Shown piece after piece: positions 1 to 8,314 of a stretch of DNA of 36,174 bases. Each line of letters starts with the position of its first letter. Position 1 is the first letter of the stretch. The notes under the pieces are model-generated. The model was not told the origin of the DNA, searched no databases, and saw only the letters and a program-made list of their open reading frames with translations. This DNA comes from Chloroflexota bacterium. Its GTDB lineage: Bacteria > Chloroflexota > Limnocylindria > Limnocylindrales > CSP1-4. The stretch covers positions 1-36,174 of the forward strand of contig VGPE01000001.1 in NCBI GenBank assembly GCA_016875645.1. The letters are read 5' to 3'. A program made the position numbers and the translations under genes.

Positions 1-20
1 AAGGACCGTGGCGTCCATCG

Positions 21-2354
21 CTAGCCAGCGAGAGCGGTCGGCAGCGCGCCGGCGAGCGCCCGTGGGGCGCCGGCCGACGAGCCCAGCTCACCGAGCAGGC
101 GCAGCGCGAGCGCCCGTGCATCGATATGAGACTCCAGCCGGGGGCCTGTGCACGCGGGGCAGCCGCCCTCGCAGCCACAATCGGCGATGAGCGCAGCCGC
201 GGCGTCGATCAACTCCGCGTGGCGCTCGAAGAGTCGCGCGGAAAGCCCGACACCGCCCGGGACCGACTCGTACAGGTAGATGGTCGGTGCTTCGTGGTGG
301 GGCGAGCGGACCTGCGTGACGAGCCCGAGGTCCCGCGGGTCGACCATGAGCAGCACGCTCGCCACCGTCTGCAGGGCTCGACCGGCGCCCAGGAGGGCGA
401 TGTCCAACTCGTCGCGACGCCATCGCCCCGCCAGACCCTCGGCGGTCAGCCAGTAGGCCGTTGTCTGGAGTTCGATCTCCGGCAGCTCGATCGGCCCCCA
501 GCCGACGTTCTCGTCGGTCACGAACTTGAGCTTCTTGTAGAAGGTCACGAGGCTGGCGACCATCACCTCGCCGTGATGGCGGCCCCCGCCGCGGACTGGC
601 GCGGTGGCGAACACGTCGAGCGGCTTGAGCGTGACCGCCCGATTGGCATAGGTGTAGTGGTCGGCATCGATGCGGTGGACGTACGCCTTGCGTTCGCCCC
701 ACTCGAGCCGGTCCACGTGGTATTGGATCGACTCGTGCATGTAGATCGCATGCTGGTGCACGAGCACCTGGGCGGAGAACAGGTCCACTTCGCCCAGCAC
801 CCGCGGCCGGTCCGGGCTGGTGTCGATGATCACGACGTTCTCCGGGGCGGCACTGCGCAGGGACACCTCCGATGCGGGGAAGTTCTCGCTGGACCAGTAC
901 CAGCGCCCGTCATCGGCATTGCGGACGTGGCCCTCCTCGGCGAGGAAGGCGAGGAGGTCGTCTGCCGGGCCCGGTCCGAACGTCTCACCCGGCTCGAAGG
1001 GCAACTCGAACGTGGCCGCCCGGATGTGTGCCAGCAGGACGTGGATGTTGTCCGGATCGAGGCGCGCCTCCTCGGGCGGCGAGTCGATGAGGAACTCCGG
1101 ATGGTGCACCACGTATTGGTCGACCGGCGCGCCGCTCGCGACCAGAATCGCCACGCTGGTCCCCTGGCGCCGCCCGGCCCGGCCCACCTGCTGGCGGGTC
1201 GCCGCGATCGAGCCCGGGTAGCCTGCGAGTATCGAGACGTCGAGGCGCCCGATGTCGACGCCGAGCTCCAGCGCGTTGGTGCTGACAACGCCCAGCACCT
1301 CGCCGTCGCGCAGTCCGTGCTCGATCGATCGCCGCTCGGTCGGGAGATACCCGCCGCGGTAGCCGCGAACGCGGCTTCGGGGCCCGTAGCTCTCCCGGAG
1401 CGACTCGCGAAGCCCGGACAGGATGATCTCCACCGAGGTCCTGGCGCGGCCGAAGACGATGGTCTGGCGGCCTGCGCGCAGGAACGGCAGCGCCCAGCGC
1501 TGGGCCAGCGTGAGCGGTGAGCCCCGGGCGCCGGTCCGACCATCGATCACCGGTGGATCGACCAGCAGCAGGTGGCGTTCGCCCGCCGGCGCCCCGTTCC
1601 GATCCACCACGGTTGTCGGCCGCCCCGTCAACGTGGCCGCGAGCTCCCCTGGGTTGCCGATGGTGGCCGAGCAGCAGACGACCACCGGGGTGGAGCCATA
1701 GTGGCGACAGAGGCGCAGAAGGCGCCGCAGGACGTTGGCGACGTGGCTGCCGAAGACGCCTCGGTACGTGTGCAGTTCGTCGATGACGATGACCCGCAGC
1801 TGCTCGAACAGCTGGAACCACTTGGTGTGGTGCGGCAGGATGGCCGAGTGGAGCATGTCCGGGTTGGTGACCACGATCTGGCCCGCGGTGCGGATTGCGG
1901 ACCTGATGGGCGCCGGGGTGTCCCCGTCGTAGGCAGCCGCGGAGACCGCCAGTGCCGACGCGGACGCGAGCGAGCCGAACTCGGCCACCTGGTCCTGGCC
2001 GAGGGCCTTGGTGGGGAAGAGGAGCAGCGCCCGGGCGGCGGGGTCCTCGGCGATCGACTGGAGGATCGGGATCGAATAGCAGAGCGTCTTGCCCGACGCG
2101 GTGGGAGTGACCACCGTCACGTCGTGACCCGCTCGGACGAGATCCACGGCCTCCGCCTGGTGGCTGTACAGCTCCTCGATGCCGCGGCCGGCCAGCCCGT
2201 CGCGGATCCGCGGGTCGAGCCAGGGCGGCATCGGCGCGAACTCCGCCGCCCGCGGCGGGATCACCTCGTGGTGGAGAACGCCGCGCGCCAGGGACGGTTC
2301 TGCCAGCAGGCCTGCGAGCACAGCCTCGACGGAGGCGGGGGCGTAGTGGCGCAT
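21..2354 (-). CDS. DEAD/DEAH-box helicase with C-terminal DUF1998 four-cysteine domain (MrfA/YprA type)
   Basis: A 777-residue superfamily 2 helicase. Visible motifs in order: a Q-motif-like LYSHQAEAV at about 62-70, Walker A TPTASGKT at 83-90, the DEAH-position motif DELH at 192-195, SAT at 229-231, and motif VI QQVGRAGRR. The C-terminus carries C726, C728, C732 and C735, the four-cysteine cluster of DUF1998. This architecture matches Bacillus MrfA (YprA), a 3'-5' helicase for mitomycin-type DNA damage; in that family the cysteines are needed for function. The ATG at 2354 has GGAG about 8 nt upstream. The leader holds a GAACNNNNGTTC palindrome (2371-2382) that looks like an SOS box, so damage induction is inferred. 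The family call is strong; the exact lesion repaired is not shown by the sequence. Confidence 0.9.
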   Translation of the reverse strand: MRHYAPASVEAVLAGLLAEPSLARGVLHHEVIPPRAAEFAPMPPWLDPRIRDGLAGRGIEELYSHQAEAVDLVRAGHDVTVVTPTASGKTLCYSIPILQSIAEDPAARALLLFPTKALGQDQVAEFGSLASASALAVSAAAYDGDTPAPIRSAIRTAGQIVVTNPDMLHSAILPHHTKWFQLFEQLRVIVIDELHTYRGVFGSHVANVLRRLLRLCRHYGSTPVVVCCSATIGNPGELAATLTGRPTTVVDRNGAPAGERHLLLVDPPVIDGRTGARGSPLTLAQRWALPFLRAGRQTIVFGRARTSVEIILSGLRESLRESYGPRSRVRGYRGGYLPTERRSIEHGLRDGEVLGVVSTNALELGVDIGRLDVSILAGYPGSIAATRQQVGRAGRRQGTSVAILVASGAPVDQYVVHHPEFLIDSPPEEARLDPDNIHVLLAHIRAATFELPFEPGETFGPGPADDLLAFLAEEGHVRNADDGRWYWSSENFPASEVSLRSAAPENVVIIDTSPDRPRVLGEVDLFSAQVLVHQHAIYMHESIQYHVDRLEWGERKAYVHRIDADHYTYANRAVTLKPLDVFATAPVRGGGRHHGEVMVASLVTFYKKLKFVTDENVGWGPIELPEIELQTTAYWLTAEGLAGRWRRDELDIALLGAGRALQTVASVLLMVDPRDLGLVTQVRSPHHEAPTIYLYESVPGGVGLSARLFERHAELIDAAAALIADCGCEGGCPACTGPRLESHIDARALALRLLGELGSSAGAPRALAGALPTALAG

Positions 2355-2370
2355 CCGGTGCTCCGATACT

Positions 2371-2382
2371 GAACAACTGTTC
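2371..2382 (-). promoter_or_regulatory. Candidate LexA (SOS) box in the helicase leader
   Basis: GAACAACTGTTC on the plus strand, flanked by G on its right. The half sites GAAC/GTTC with four bases between match the Gram-positive/actinobacterial SOS-box pattern. It lies between a TATTCT -10 (2394-2399, minus strand) and the helicase ATG, at about +6 to +17 of the predicted transcript, where a repressor would block transcription. The match and position are seen; LexA binding is inferred. Confidence 0.5.
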
Positions 2383-2393
2383 GCATTCGGCAG

Positions 2394-2399
2394 AGAATA
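2394..2399 (-). promoter_or_regulatory. Putative -10 (TATTCT) of the helicase gene
   Basis: TATTCT reading on the minus strand, predicted to start transcription near 2387. That gives a leader of about 33 nt containing the SOS-like box and a GGAG ribosome binding site. No convincing -35 is visible. Confidence 0.4.
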
Positions 2400-2514
2400 G
2401 CAGCACGATCGAGGCTTGCCGTGCCACCTTGTCTGGCACGGATCGCGCCGGATTCCTGAGCACGGACGGTTCAGACCGCCGCCCGGCCCGCGCGATGGCC
2501 ATGCATGATTCGGG

Positions 2515-2543
2515 TTGACATGTCAGCTGCGCGCAGCTACGCT
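2515..2543 (+). promoter_or_regulatory. Sigma-70 type promoter TTGACA-N17-TACGCT, leaderless
   Basis: A perfect -35 TTGACA (2515-2520), a 17-nt spacer and TACGCT (2538-2543). The predicted start site falls on or next to the ATG at 2551, so the FtsB-like gene would be read from a leaderless mRNA. No Shine-Dalgarno sequence precedes that ATG. Confidence 0.75.
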
Positions 2544-2550
2544 GCCGGGG

Positions 2551-3138
2551 ATGCTGAAGGGGGAGCCGCCGAACCACGCGCGGCTCCCCGACTTCCTGGT
2601 CGAGGGCGCCAACCGCCAGTCCGCGTCCGGGGCACCGGGTGACACCTCCCTGGAACACCTTGGCGACGCAGGCGAGCGTCCAGCGCGCGTGGTCGGATTG
2701 CCGGTAGTGTCCACGCCGACCGGGGAAGCCGCCCTGGCGGGCCTGCCGGTCACCGCGCTCACGAAGCGCCGAGTGGGCTGGCTCGTGGCCGTCATCATGA
2801 CGGTCTGGGTGCTCGCGCTGTTCATCCGCCAGGTCAGCGATGCGTCGGCCGCCCAGTCGAGCGCGGACCTGATCCGCCGGGAGAACCGAGGACTGGCCGC
2901 CGAGGTCGAGGCTCTGAGCGCCGAGAAGGACCTCGTCGCGCAGGACGCCTACGTTGCGTTCGAGGCCCGCGCGTACGGCCTGGGCGACCAGCGCGAGCGG
3001 CGCTTCGTCCTCGCGCCCGGTGCCCCCAGCCTCGCGCCCGATGCTCCCGGCTCTGCCGGCCAGCGGGTCGGCCGTACCGAGCAGACGGGCACACCACTCG
3101 ACTCCTGGCTGGAGCTCCTGTTCGGTCCTGCCCGCTGA
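2551..3138 (+). CDS. FtsB/DivIC-like septum formation initiator protein
   Basis: A 195-residue bitopic membrane protein. A variable N-terminal cytoplasmic part (about 75 residues) is followed by one transmembrane helix (VGWLVAVIMTVWVLALFIRQV), then a heptad-like coiled coil (RRENRGLAAEVEALSAEKD) and a short ARAYGLGDQRERRF segment typical of septum-formation-initiator proteins. The tail is low complexity, rich in Pro and Ala. Family members bridge the FtsL/FtsQ divisome complex outside the membrane. I chose ATG 2551 rather than the in-frame ATG at 2521 region because a strong promoter places the transcript start right there. It diverges from the helicase. It is longer at the N-terminus than E. 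coli FtsB, as is common in Gram-positive-like lineages. Confidence 0.75.
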   Translation: MLKGEPPNHARLPDFLVEGANRQSASGAPGDTSLEHLGDAGERPARVVGLPVVSTPTGEAALAGLPVTALTKRRVGWLVAVIMTVWVLALFIRQVSDASAAQSSADLIRRENRGLAAEVEALSAEKDLVAQDAYVAFEARAYGLGDQRERRFVLAPGAPSLAPDAPGSAGQRVGRTEQTGTPLDSWLELLFGPAR

Positions 3139-3290
3139 GGTTCCGGGTCCAGCCCGTGGCCGGGGACACCGGCCCCGAACGTCAGGTCTCTGCTTCCAGT
3201 TCCTCCACGGACAGCGTGCGGTCCGCCCAGTGGTCGTGCATCCATGCCAGGCGCATCCGGCGGCCGCCCGGGCCGCGCCGGCGCGTTCTG

Positions 3291-4364
3291 TCAGTAGCCC
3301 TGGTCCAACAGCGGGAAGGCCGACAGCACATGAGGAGCGGGCAGGGGAGCGGCCGGCACGACGAGCGACGGGTCGAGCTCGGCCAGGCTGCGGACACCCA
3401 TCAGTGCCATGTTGATCCGGACCTCGGATTCGAGCAGTTCGAGCATGCGCAGGACGCCCGCCTCGCCGCCGGCTGCGAGCGCGAGCCCCTCCAGGCGGCC
3501 GATGCCCACCGCGTCAGCGCCCAGGCAGAGGGCCTTCAGCACGTCCGTGCCGCGCATGATCCCGCCGTCGACCACGACCGGGACCTGGCGGTTGACGGCC
3601 GAGACGACTTCCGGCAGCGAATCGATGCACGCCCGGCCGTGGTCCAGCTGGCGGCCGCCATGGTTCGAGACATAGATGATGTCGACGCCCGCGTCCACGG
3701 CGCGCCGAGCGTCCTCGGCGGTATTGATGCCCTTAATGGCGAGCGGGATCGAGAACGTCTTCTTGAGATGGTCCACGGTGGCCCACGACATTCGCGACTG
3801 GTGGACGATGTCGGTCGCCACGGTCCGGATGGCGTAGCGCGGCACCCAGCGCTTGGCGATGTCCCGCTCGCGCCGGCTGTAGACCTGGGTATCTGCGGTG
3901 AGGCAGAGCGCCGCGTAGCCGGCCTTGACCGTTCGGTCGACCAGGTCGTCCATCCAGTCCCAGTCGCCGTACAGGTAGAGCTGGTACATCTTGGGTCCGC
4001 CGCCGATCGGCGCCACCTCCTCGAAGTCGGGCAGGCACACGGAGCTCAGGATCATCATCGTCCCGAACTCACCGGCCGCCCGCGCGACGGCCGCTGCGCC
4101 ATCTCCGTCGAAGAGCTGGATGGAGCCAAGGGGGGCCAGCAGGACGGGGATCCGCAGTTGCTGGCCGAGGAACGTGGTGCTGGCAGTGACCTCCGAGACG
4201 TCGTTGAGCACGCGCGGCCGGAAGGCCAGCATGTCCAGCCCCATCCGGTTGCGCCGGAGCGTGGTCTCCGTCTCGGCGGCGCCGGTCAGGTAGTCCCACT
4301 CGCCCTGCGCCAGGCGCCGCCGGGCGGCCTTGACGAAATCGTGGAGGCTCAGGAACTCGCTCAT
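3291..4364 (-). CDS. FMN-dependent alpha-hydroxyacid oxidase/dehydrogenase (lactate oxidase-like)
   Basis: A 357-residue (beta/alpha)8 flavoprotein of the family containing L-lactate oxidase/dehydrogenase, glycolate oxidase and mandelate dehydrogenase. The catalytic signature SNHGGRQLD is at 233-241 (H235 as base, R238 for the carboxylate). The FMN-contacting lysine is K211 in LAIKGI, and the phosphate-binding strand is DGGIMRG...GADAVGIGR. Length is normal. ATG 4364 is chosen because homology begins there with SLHDFVKAARRRL; an open frame continues far upstream only because of high GC. Substrate cannot be read from sequence. No lactate permease or regulator is adjacent, so it looks monocistronic. 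Confidence 0.88.
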   Translation of the reverse strand: MSEFLSLHDFVKAARRRLAQGEWDYLTGAAETETTLRRNRMGLDMLAFRPRVLNDVSEVTASTTFLGQQLRIPVLLAPLGSIQLFDGDGAAAVARAAGEFGTMMILSSVCLPDFEEVAPIGGGPKMYQLYLYGDWDWMDDLVDRTVKAGYAALCLTADTQVYSRRERDIAKRWVPRYAIRTVATDIVHQSRMSWATVDHLKKTFSIPLAIKGINTAEDARRAVDAGVDIIYVSNHGGRQLDHGRACIDSLPEVVSAVNRQVPVVVDGGIMRGTDVLKALCLGADAVGIGRLEGLALAAGGEAGVLRMLELLESEVRINMALMGVRSLAELDPSLVVPAAPLPAPHVLSAFPLLDQGY

Positions 4365-4476
4365 GGATCCAGGTCTCACTCCCCTTGGCTGACGGTGCCG
4401 TTGCAAGGGTGCCCGATGCGAGACGGAAACGACAGGCGTCTGTGCAGGGCGTGCCGGCTGGTCCACAATCCCCGCC

Positions 4477-4628
4477 ATGCGCTGGACCTTCCGCCCGGCG
4501 GCGGCCATCCTGGCCGGCGTGCTCGTGGCGGCCTGCTCCATGGGAGTCAGTCGGGTGTCCAGTCCGTCTACGCGATCCAGTTGGCAGCGAGCGGCATGAC
4601 GATCCAGGTGCAGCTCCAGGGACCCTGA
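4477..4628 (+). pseudogene. Small lipoprotein, frameshifted
   Basis: The ATG at 4477 opens a signal peptide (MRWTFRPAAAILAGVLVAAC) with a clean lipobox ending in Cys at position 20. The frame then loses sense. In the frame one base back, the downstream sequence reads as ordinary protein (SVYAIQLAASGMTIQVQLQG) and ends at TGA 4626-4628. The two halves join if one base is restored around 4538-4560, giving a secreted lipoprotein of about 50 residues. A CACAAT box lies 8 nt before the ATG. Function unknown. Sequencing error or true decay cannot be told apart here. Confidence 0.4.
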
Positions 4629-4673
4629 GGACACCCCGAGCATGCCTGGCCGAACCCTGCGCCTGACCCGATC

Positions 4674-7600
4674 GTGAGCCCGCACGCACGCTTCCGGGAC
4701 GCGGCTGGCAGGCCGCGTCGGACCCGGCCCGTGCCGGTGGAGTTCCATGTCGCCCGCGACGCCCGACTGTGGTACGGCGTGGAGGAGGCGCTGTTCACTG
4801 GCAGCGGCAACGTGGTCCTGCCGGACATGGCGGCCGCCCGCCGGCTGGCCATGCGGATGAACGATCTCGGGCCGCTGCCGGCGTCCGGGCGGACCGGCGA
4901 GATCGAGGGCCCGACGAAGCGGCCCGCCGTGCACGCCGGCCAGCTTTCCGCGATGGGCCTCGTGGACGAGATTCTCCACTCGCTGGTCGACCGGTTCCGG
5001 GAGACCGTGAACCCGACCGCGATCTGGGACGCGCTGCGGTACCTGGAGGCCCGGGCTGGGCGCGACGCCCTGGACACGACCCTGGCCGCGTTCGCCGAGC
5101 GATTCCCGACCGCGGCAGCGCTGCGGGCCGGGACACCCGCCGGAACCTGGCTGCGCGACTCGACCGGCGGCGTCGCCAACCGGGAGATCGCGCTCGAGGA
5201 GCTGCTGCTGCTGTGGCTTGTCAACGTCAACCCGGCGTTCACGCCCTTCGAGGAGCTCTTTGACGATGGGCCGCTGCTCACGACCGCGTACGACGACGTG
5301 ATCGCCGGCCTCGCGGCCTACTTCGGAACCCAGCCGCCGCTTGATGCGACCGGCCTGACGCTGATCGAGACGCTGCGGGCACCAGCGCTCGCCGTCCCGG
5401 ATTCCCTCGGCGGCCAGATGCGCTTCATCCGGGAGCGCTGGGGACTGGTCCTGACGGCGTTCGGCGACCGGCTGGTCCTCGGGCTCGACGTGCTGGCCGA
5501 GGAGCAGGCGGCCCTGGCGCAGCGCTTCGGCGGTCCCGGCGGCGGCCCCGAGGACGCGGAGCGGCGGGCGAGCCGGGCCTGGCTCGTGGAGGCCGGATGG
5601 TACGGGCCCGGCGCGGAGGGCGGGGACGCGACGGGGACCGGGGAGCCCGCGCCGGAGCGCTTCAGCCCGGACCTGGACTGGATGCCGCGCCTCGTGCTCA
5701 TGGCGAAGAGCACGTACGTCTGGCTCGACCAGCTCGCGAAGGCCTATGGGCGCTCGATCGTGCGCCTCGACCAGGTGCCCGACGAGGAACTGGACCGCCT
5801 CGCTCGCCTGGGCTTCAGCGGCCTGTGGCTCATCGGCCTGTGGCAGCGCAGCCGTGCCTCGGAGACGATCAAGCGGCTGCGCGGCAACCCCGAGGCCGTG
5901 GCGTCGGCGTACTCGCTCGACGACTACCGGATCGCCGACGACCTGGGCGGTGAGGCCGCCTTCGAGGACCTCAAGGCACGGGCGTGGGCGCGCGGCATCC
6001 GGATGGCGTCGGACATGGTGCCCAACCACATGGGGATCGATTCGCGCTGGCTGATCGAGCGGCCCGAGTGGTTCGTCTCGCTCCCGGAGTCGCCGTACCC
6101 GGCGTATTCCTTCACCGGCCCCGACCTCTCGCCCGATCCGCGGCTCTCGATCCGGATCGAGGACCACTACTTCGACCACACGGATGCCGCGGTCGTGTTC
6201 CAGCGCGTGGACCACGCCACGGGCGACGTCCGGTACGTCTACCACGGCAACGACGGTACGAGCACGCCCTGGAACGACACCGCGCAGCTGGACTACCTGC
6301 GGGCCGACGTCCGGGAGGCCGTGATCGAGACGATCCTGGCGGTCGCCCGGCGGTCACCGGTGATCCGCTTTGACGCCGCGATGACGCTCGCCAAGCGCCA
6401 CATCGAGCGGCTCTGGTACCCGGAGCCCGGCCATGCCGGCGGCATCCCGTCGCGCGCGGAGCACGCCCTGCCACGGCGCGCGTTCGAAGCGGCGATGCCG
6501 CGCGAGTTCTGGCGCGACGTCGTCGACCGCGTCGCGGCCGAGGTGCCCGACACCCTGCTCCTGGCCGAGGCCTTCTGGCTGATGGAGGGCTATTTCGTCC
6601 GGACCCTGGGCATGCACCGCGTCTACAACAGCGCGTTCATGCACATGTTCCGCGACGAGCAGAACGCGCAGTACCGGGCCGTCATGCGCAACACGCTCGA
6701 GTTCGACCCCGAGATCCTCAAGCGCTACGTGAACTTCATGAACAACCCCGACGAGCGGACCGCGGTGGACCAGTTCGGCAAGGGCGACAAGTACTTCGGC
6801 GTGGCGACGCTCATGGCCACGATGCCCGGCCTGCCGATGTTCGGCCACGGGCAGATCGAGGGCTACGCGGAGAGGTACGGCATGGAGTACCGGCGCGCCT
6901 ACCACGACGAACACCCCGACCCGTGGCTGGTGGAACGCCACGAGCGCGAGATCACGCCGTTGCTCCATCGCCGGGCGCTCTTCGCCCACGTCGACGAGTT
7001 CCTGCTGTACGACTTCGTCGACGACGACGGCGCGGTGAACGAGGACGTGTTCGCGTACTCGAACCGGCACGGCGGCGATCGGGCGCTGGTCGTGTACCAC
7101 AACCGCCACGCCTCCGCGTCCGGGCGCATCCAGCAGTCGGTGGCCTTCGCGCAGCGCCGGGGATCCGACCCGTCCGCGGAACAACCACTCGTCCGGCGAA
7201 CCCTGGTGGACGGCCTGGGGCTCCGGGTTGCCGACGGGGACTTCCTGATCCTGCGCGACGCGCGCACCGGCCTCGAGTACCTGCGCTCGACCCGTGAACT
7301 GGCGCAGCGCGGGCTTCTCATGGAGCTCGATGCGTACGAGTGCCGGGTGTTCCTCGACGTTGCGGAGGTCTCCGAGGGACCGGGCCGTCCCTACGGCCGA
7401 CTCGCGGCCGAACTGGGCAGCGGCGGCGTGCCGAGCGTTGAAGCGGCCATGCAATCGATCCTGCTGCGCCCGGTGCAGGAGCCGCTGCGCAACCTGCTGA
7501 GGCCGGCCGCCCTCGAGTCGTGGCGATCGCTCGCGGAGCGCGACCGCCCGGCGAAGATCGCGAGCATCGGCGCGGGCCTCAGTTCGGATCTCGCCGGCGC

Positions 7601-8306
7601 CATGGCCGACCTGCTCCATGCAGCGCGCGGATTCGTGGGTCGCGAGGACGTGGACCCGGGTGCCGCTGCGCTGGTGGACGCCCGCCTCGCGACCGCTGCG
7701 GCCCGCCTCGACCCGGCCGATCTGGTTGACGACGCGGACCTGGTCGCGTTCGTGGCAACCGAGGTCCTCGCCAGCCTGCCGACCGGACTGGGCGGGGGCT
7801 CACCGGACAGCGTCGGCCAGTGGGTCGACGCGTGGGGCCTGGGTGCCGTCGTCGCCGATGCGTTCCGGGGAGCCGGCCTCAATGAGGGAGCGGCGTGGCG
7901 GGCGCTGGACGCGGTGAAGGCGCTGCTGCATGAGCCCGCGGCGGACGACCTTCGGGCGGGCGCGGTCCTGGCGGCCTGGCTCGCGGACGAGGCGGCACTG
8001 CGAGCGCTTGCGGTGAACGAGCATCGCGATGTGCGATGGTTCGGCAAGGAGGCGTTCGCGACGCTGGTCCGCTGGTGGGCGCTGCGGGAGGGCGCGGCCG
8101 GACAGCCCCGTGCGACGGTGGCCGCCGCCGCGGCCGACCTGCTTGCGGCTGCCGCGGACGCCGGCTACCGGCTCGATCGGCTTGGCACGGTGGGGGCAGC
8201 CGCGATCACCGACATGGATCCCGCGGCCGAGAACGCCCTCGAGCTGGGAGCCGAGCCACTGCCGGAGATCGCGGTGCCGCCGAACGTGCCGATCCGTCCC
8301 ACGTAG
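4674..8306 (+). CDS. Large GH13 (alpha-amylase family) glycoside hydrolase-like protein
   Basis: 1210 residues, about twice a usual amylase. An N-terminal helical region of unknown fold (1-340) precedes a GH13 barrel. Motif I is DMVPNHMG (D447, N451, H452), motif II IRFDAA (R565, nucleophile D567), motif III LLAEAFW (acid/base E632), and motif IV NFMNNPDER (D693), in which the usual His-Asp pair has Pro at 692 in place of His. All three catalytic acids are present, so hydrolysis or transfer on alpha-glucans is plausible. A C-terminal all-helical Ala-rich region of about 280 residues has no recognised domain. No signal peptide is visible, so it is likely cytoplasmic. The GTG start at 4674 is tentative, with no clear RBS. 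The next gene starts 8 nt after the stop. Confidence 0.8.
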   Translation: MSPHARFRDAAGRPRRTRPVPVEFHVARDARLWYGVEEALFTGSGNVVLPDMAAARRLAMRMNDLGPLPASGRTGEIEGPTKRPAVHAGQLSAMGLVDEILHSLVDRFRETVNPTAIWDALRYLEARAGRDALDTTLAAFAERFPTAAALRAGTPAGTWLRDSTGGVANREIALEELLLLWLVNVNPAFTPFEELFDDGPLLTTAYDDVIAGLAAYFGTQPPLDATGLTLIETLRAPALAVPDSLGGQMRFIRERWGLVLTAFGDRLVLGLDVLAEEQAALAQRFGGPGGGPEDAERRASRAWLVEAGWYGPGAEGGDATGTGEPAPERFSPDLDWMPRLVLMAKSTYVWLDQLAKAYGRSIVRLDQVPDEELDRLARLGFSGLWLIGLWQRSRASETIKRLRGNPEAVASAYSLDDYRIADDLGGEAAFEDLKARAWARGIRMASDMVPNHMGIDSRWLIERPEWFVSLPESPYPAYSFTGPDLSPDPRLSIRIEDHYFDHTDAAVVFQRVDHATGDVRYVYHGNDGTSTPWNDTAQLDYLRADVREAVIETILAVARRSPVIRFDAAMTLAKRHIERLWYPEPGHAGGIPSRAEHALPRRAFEAAMPREFWRDVVDRVAAEVPDTLLLAEAFWLMEGYFVRTLGMHRVYNSAFMHMFRDEQNAQYRAVMRNTLEFDPEILKRYVNFMNNPDERTAVDQFGKGDKYFGVATLMATMPGLPMFGHGQIEGYAERYGMEYRRAYHDEHPDPWLVERHEREITPLLHRRALFAHVDEFLLYDFVDDDGAVNEDVFAYSNRHGGDRALVVYHNRHASASGRIQQSVAFAQRRGSDPSAEQPLVRRTLVDGLGLRVADGDFLILRDARTGLEYLRSTRELAQRGLLMELDAYECRVFLDVAEVSEGPGRPYGRLAAELGSGGVPSVEAAMQSILLRPVQEPLRNLLRPAALESWRSLAERDRPAKIASIGAGLSSDLAGAMADLLHAARGFVGREDVDPGAAALVDARLATAAARLDPADLVDDADLVAFVATEVLASLPTGLGGGSPDSVGQWVDAWGLGAVVADAFRGAGLNEGAAWRALDAVKALLHEPAADDLRAGAVLAAWLADEAALRALAVNEHRDVRWFGKEAFATLVRWWALREGAAGQPRATVAAAAADLLAAAADAGYRLDRLGTVGAAAITDMDPAAENALELGAEPLPEIAVPPNVPIRPT

Positions 8307-8314
8307 CGCTCGAC

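Noticed and set aside
3182..3256. A 24-residue minus-strand ORF ending HDHWADRTLSVEELEAET
   Set aside because: The composition looks protein-like, but it is too short, has no RBS and no family, and the longer frame upstream is nonsense. It could be a gene remnant.
4365..6245. Upstream extension of the FMN oxidase frame by over 600 codons
   Set aside because: The extension is antisense to the GH13 gene, and family homology begins at ATG 4364.
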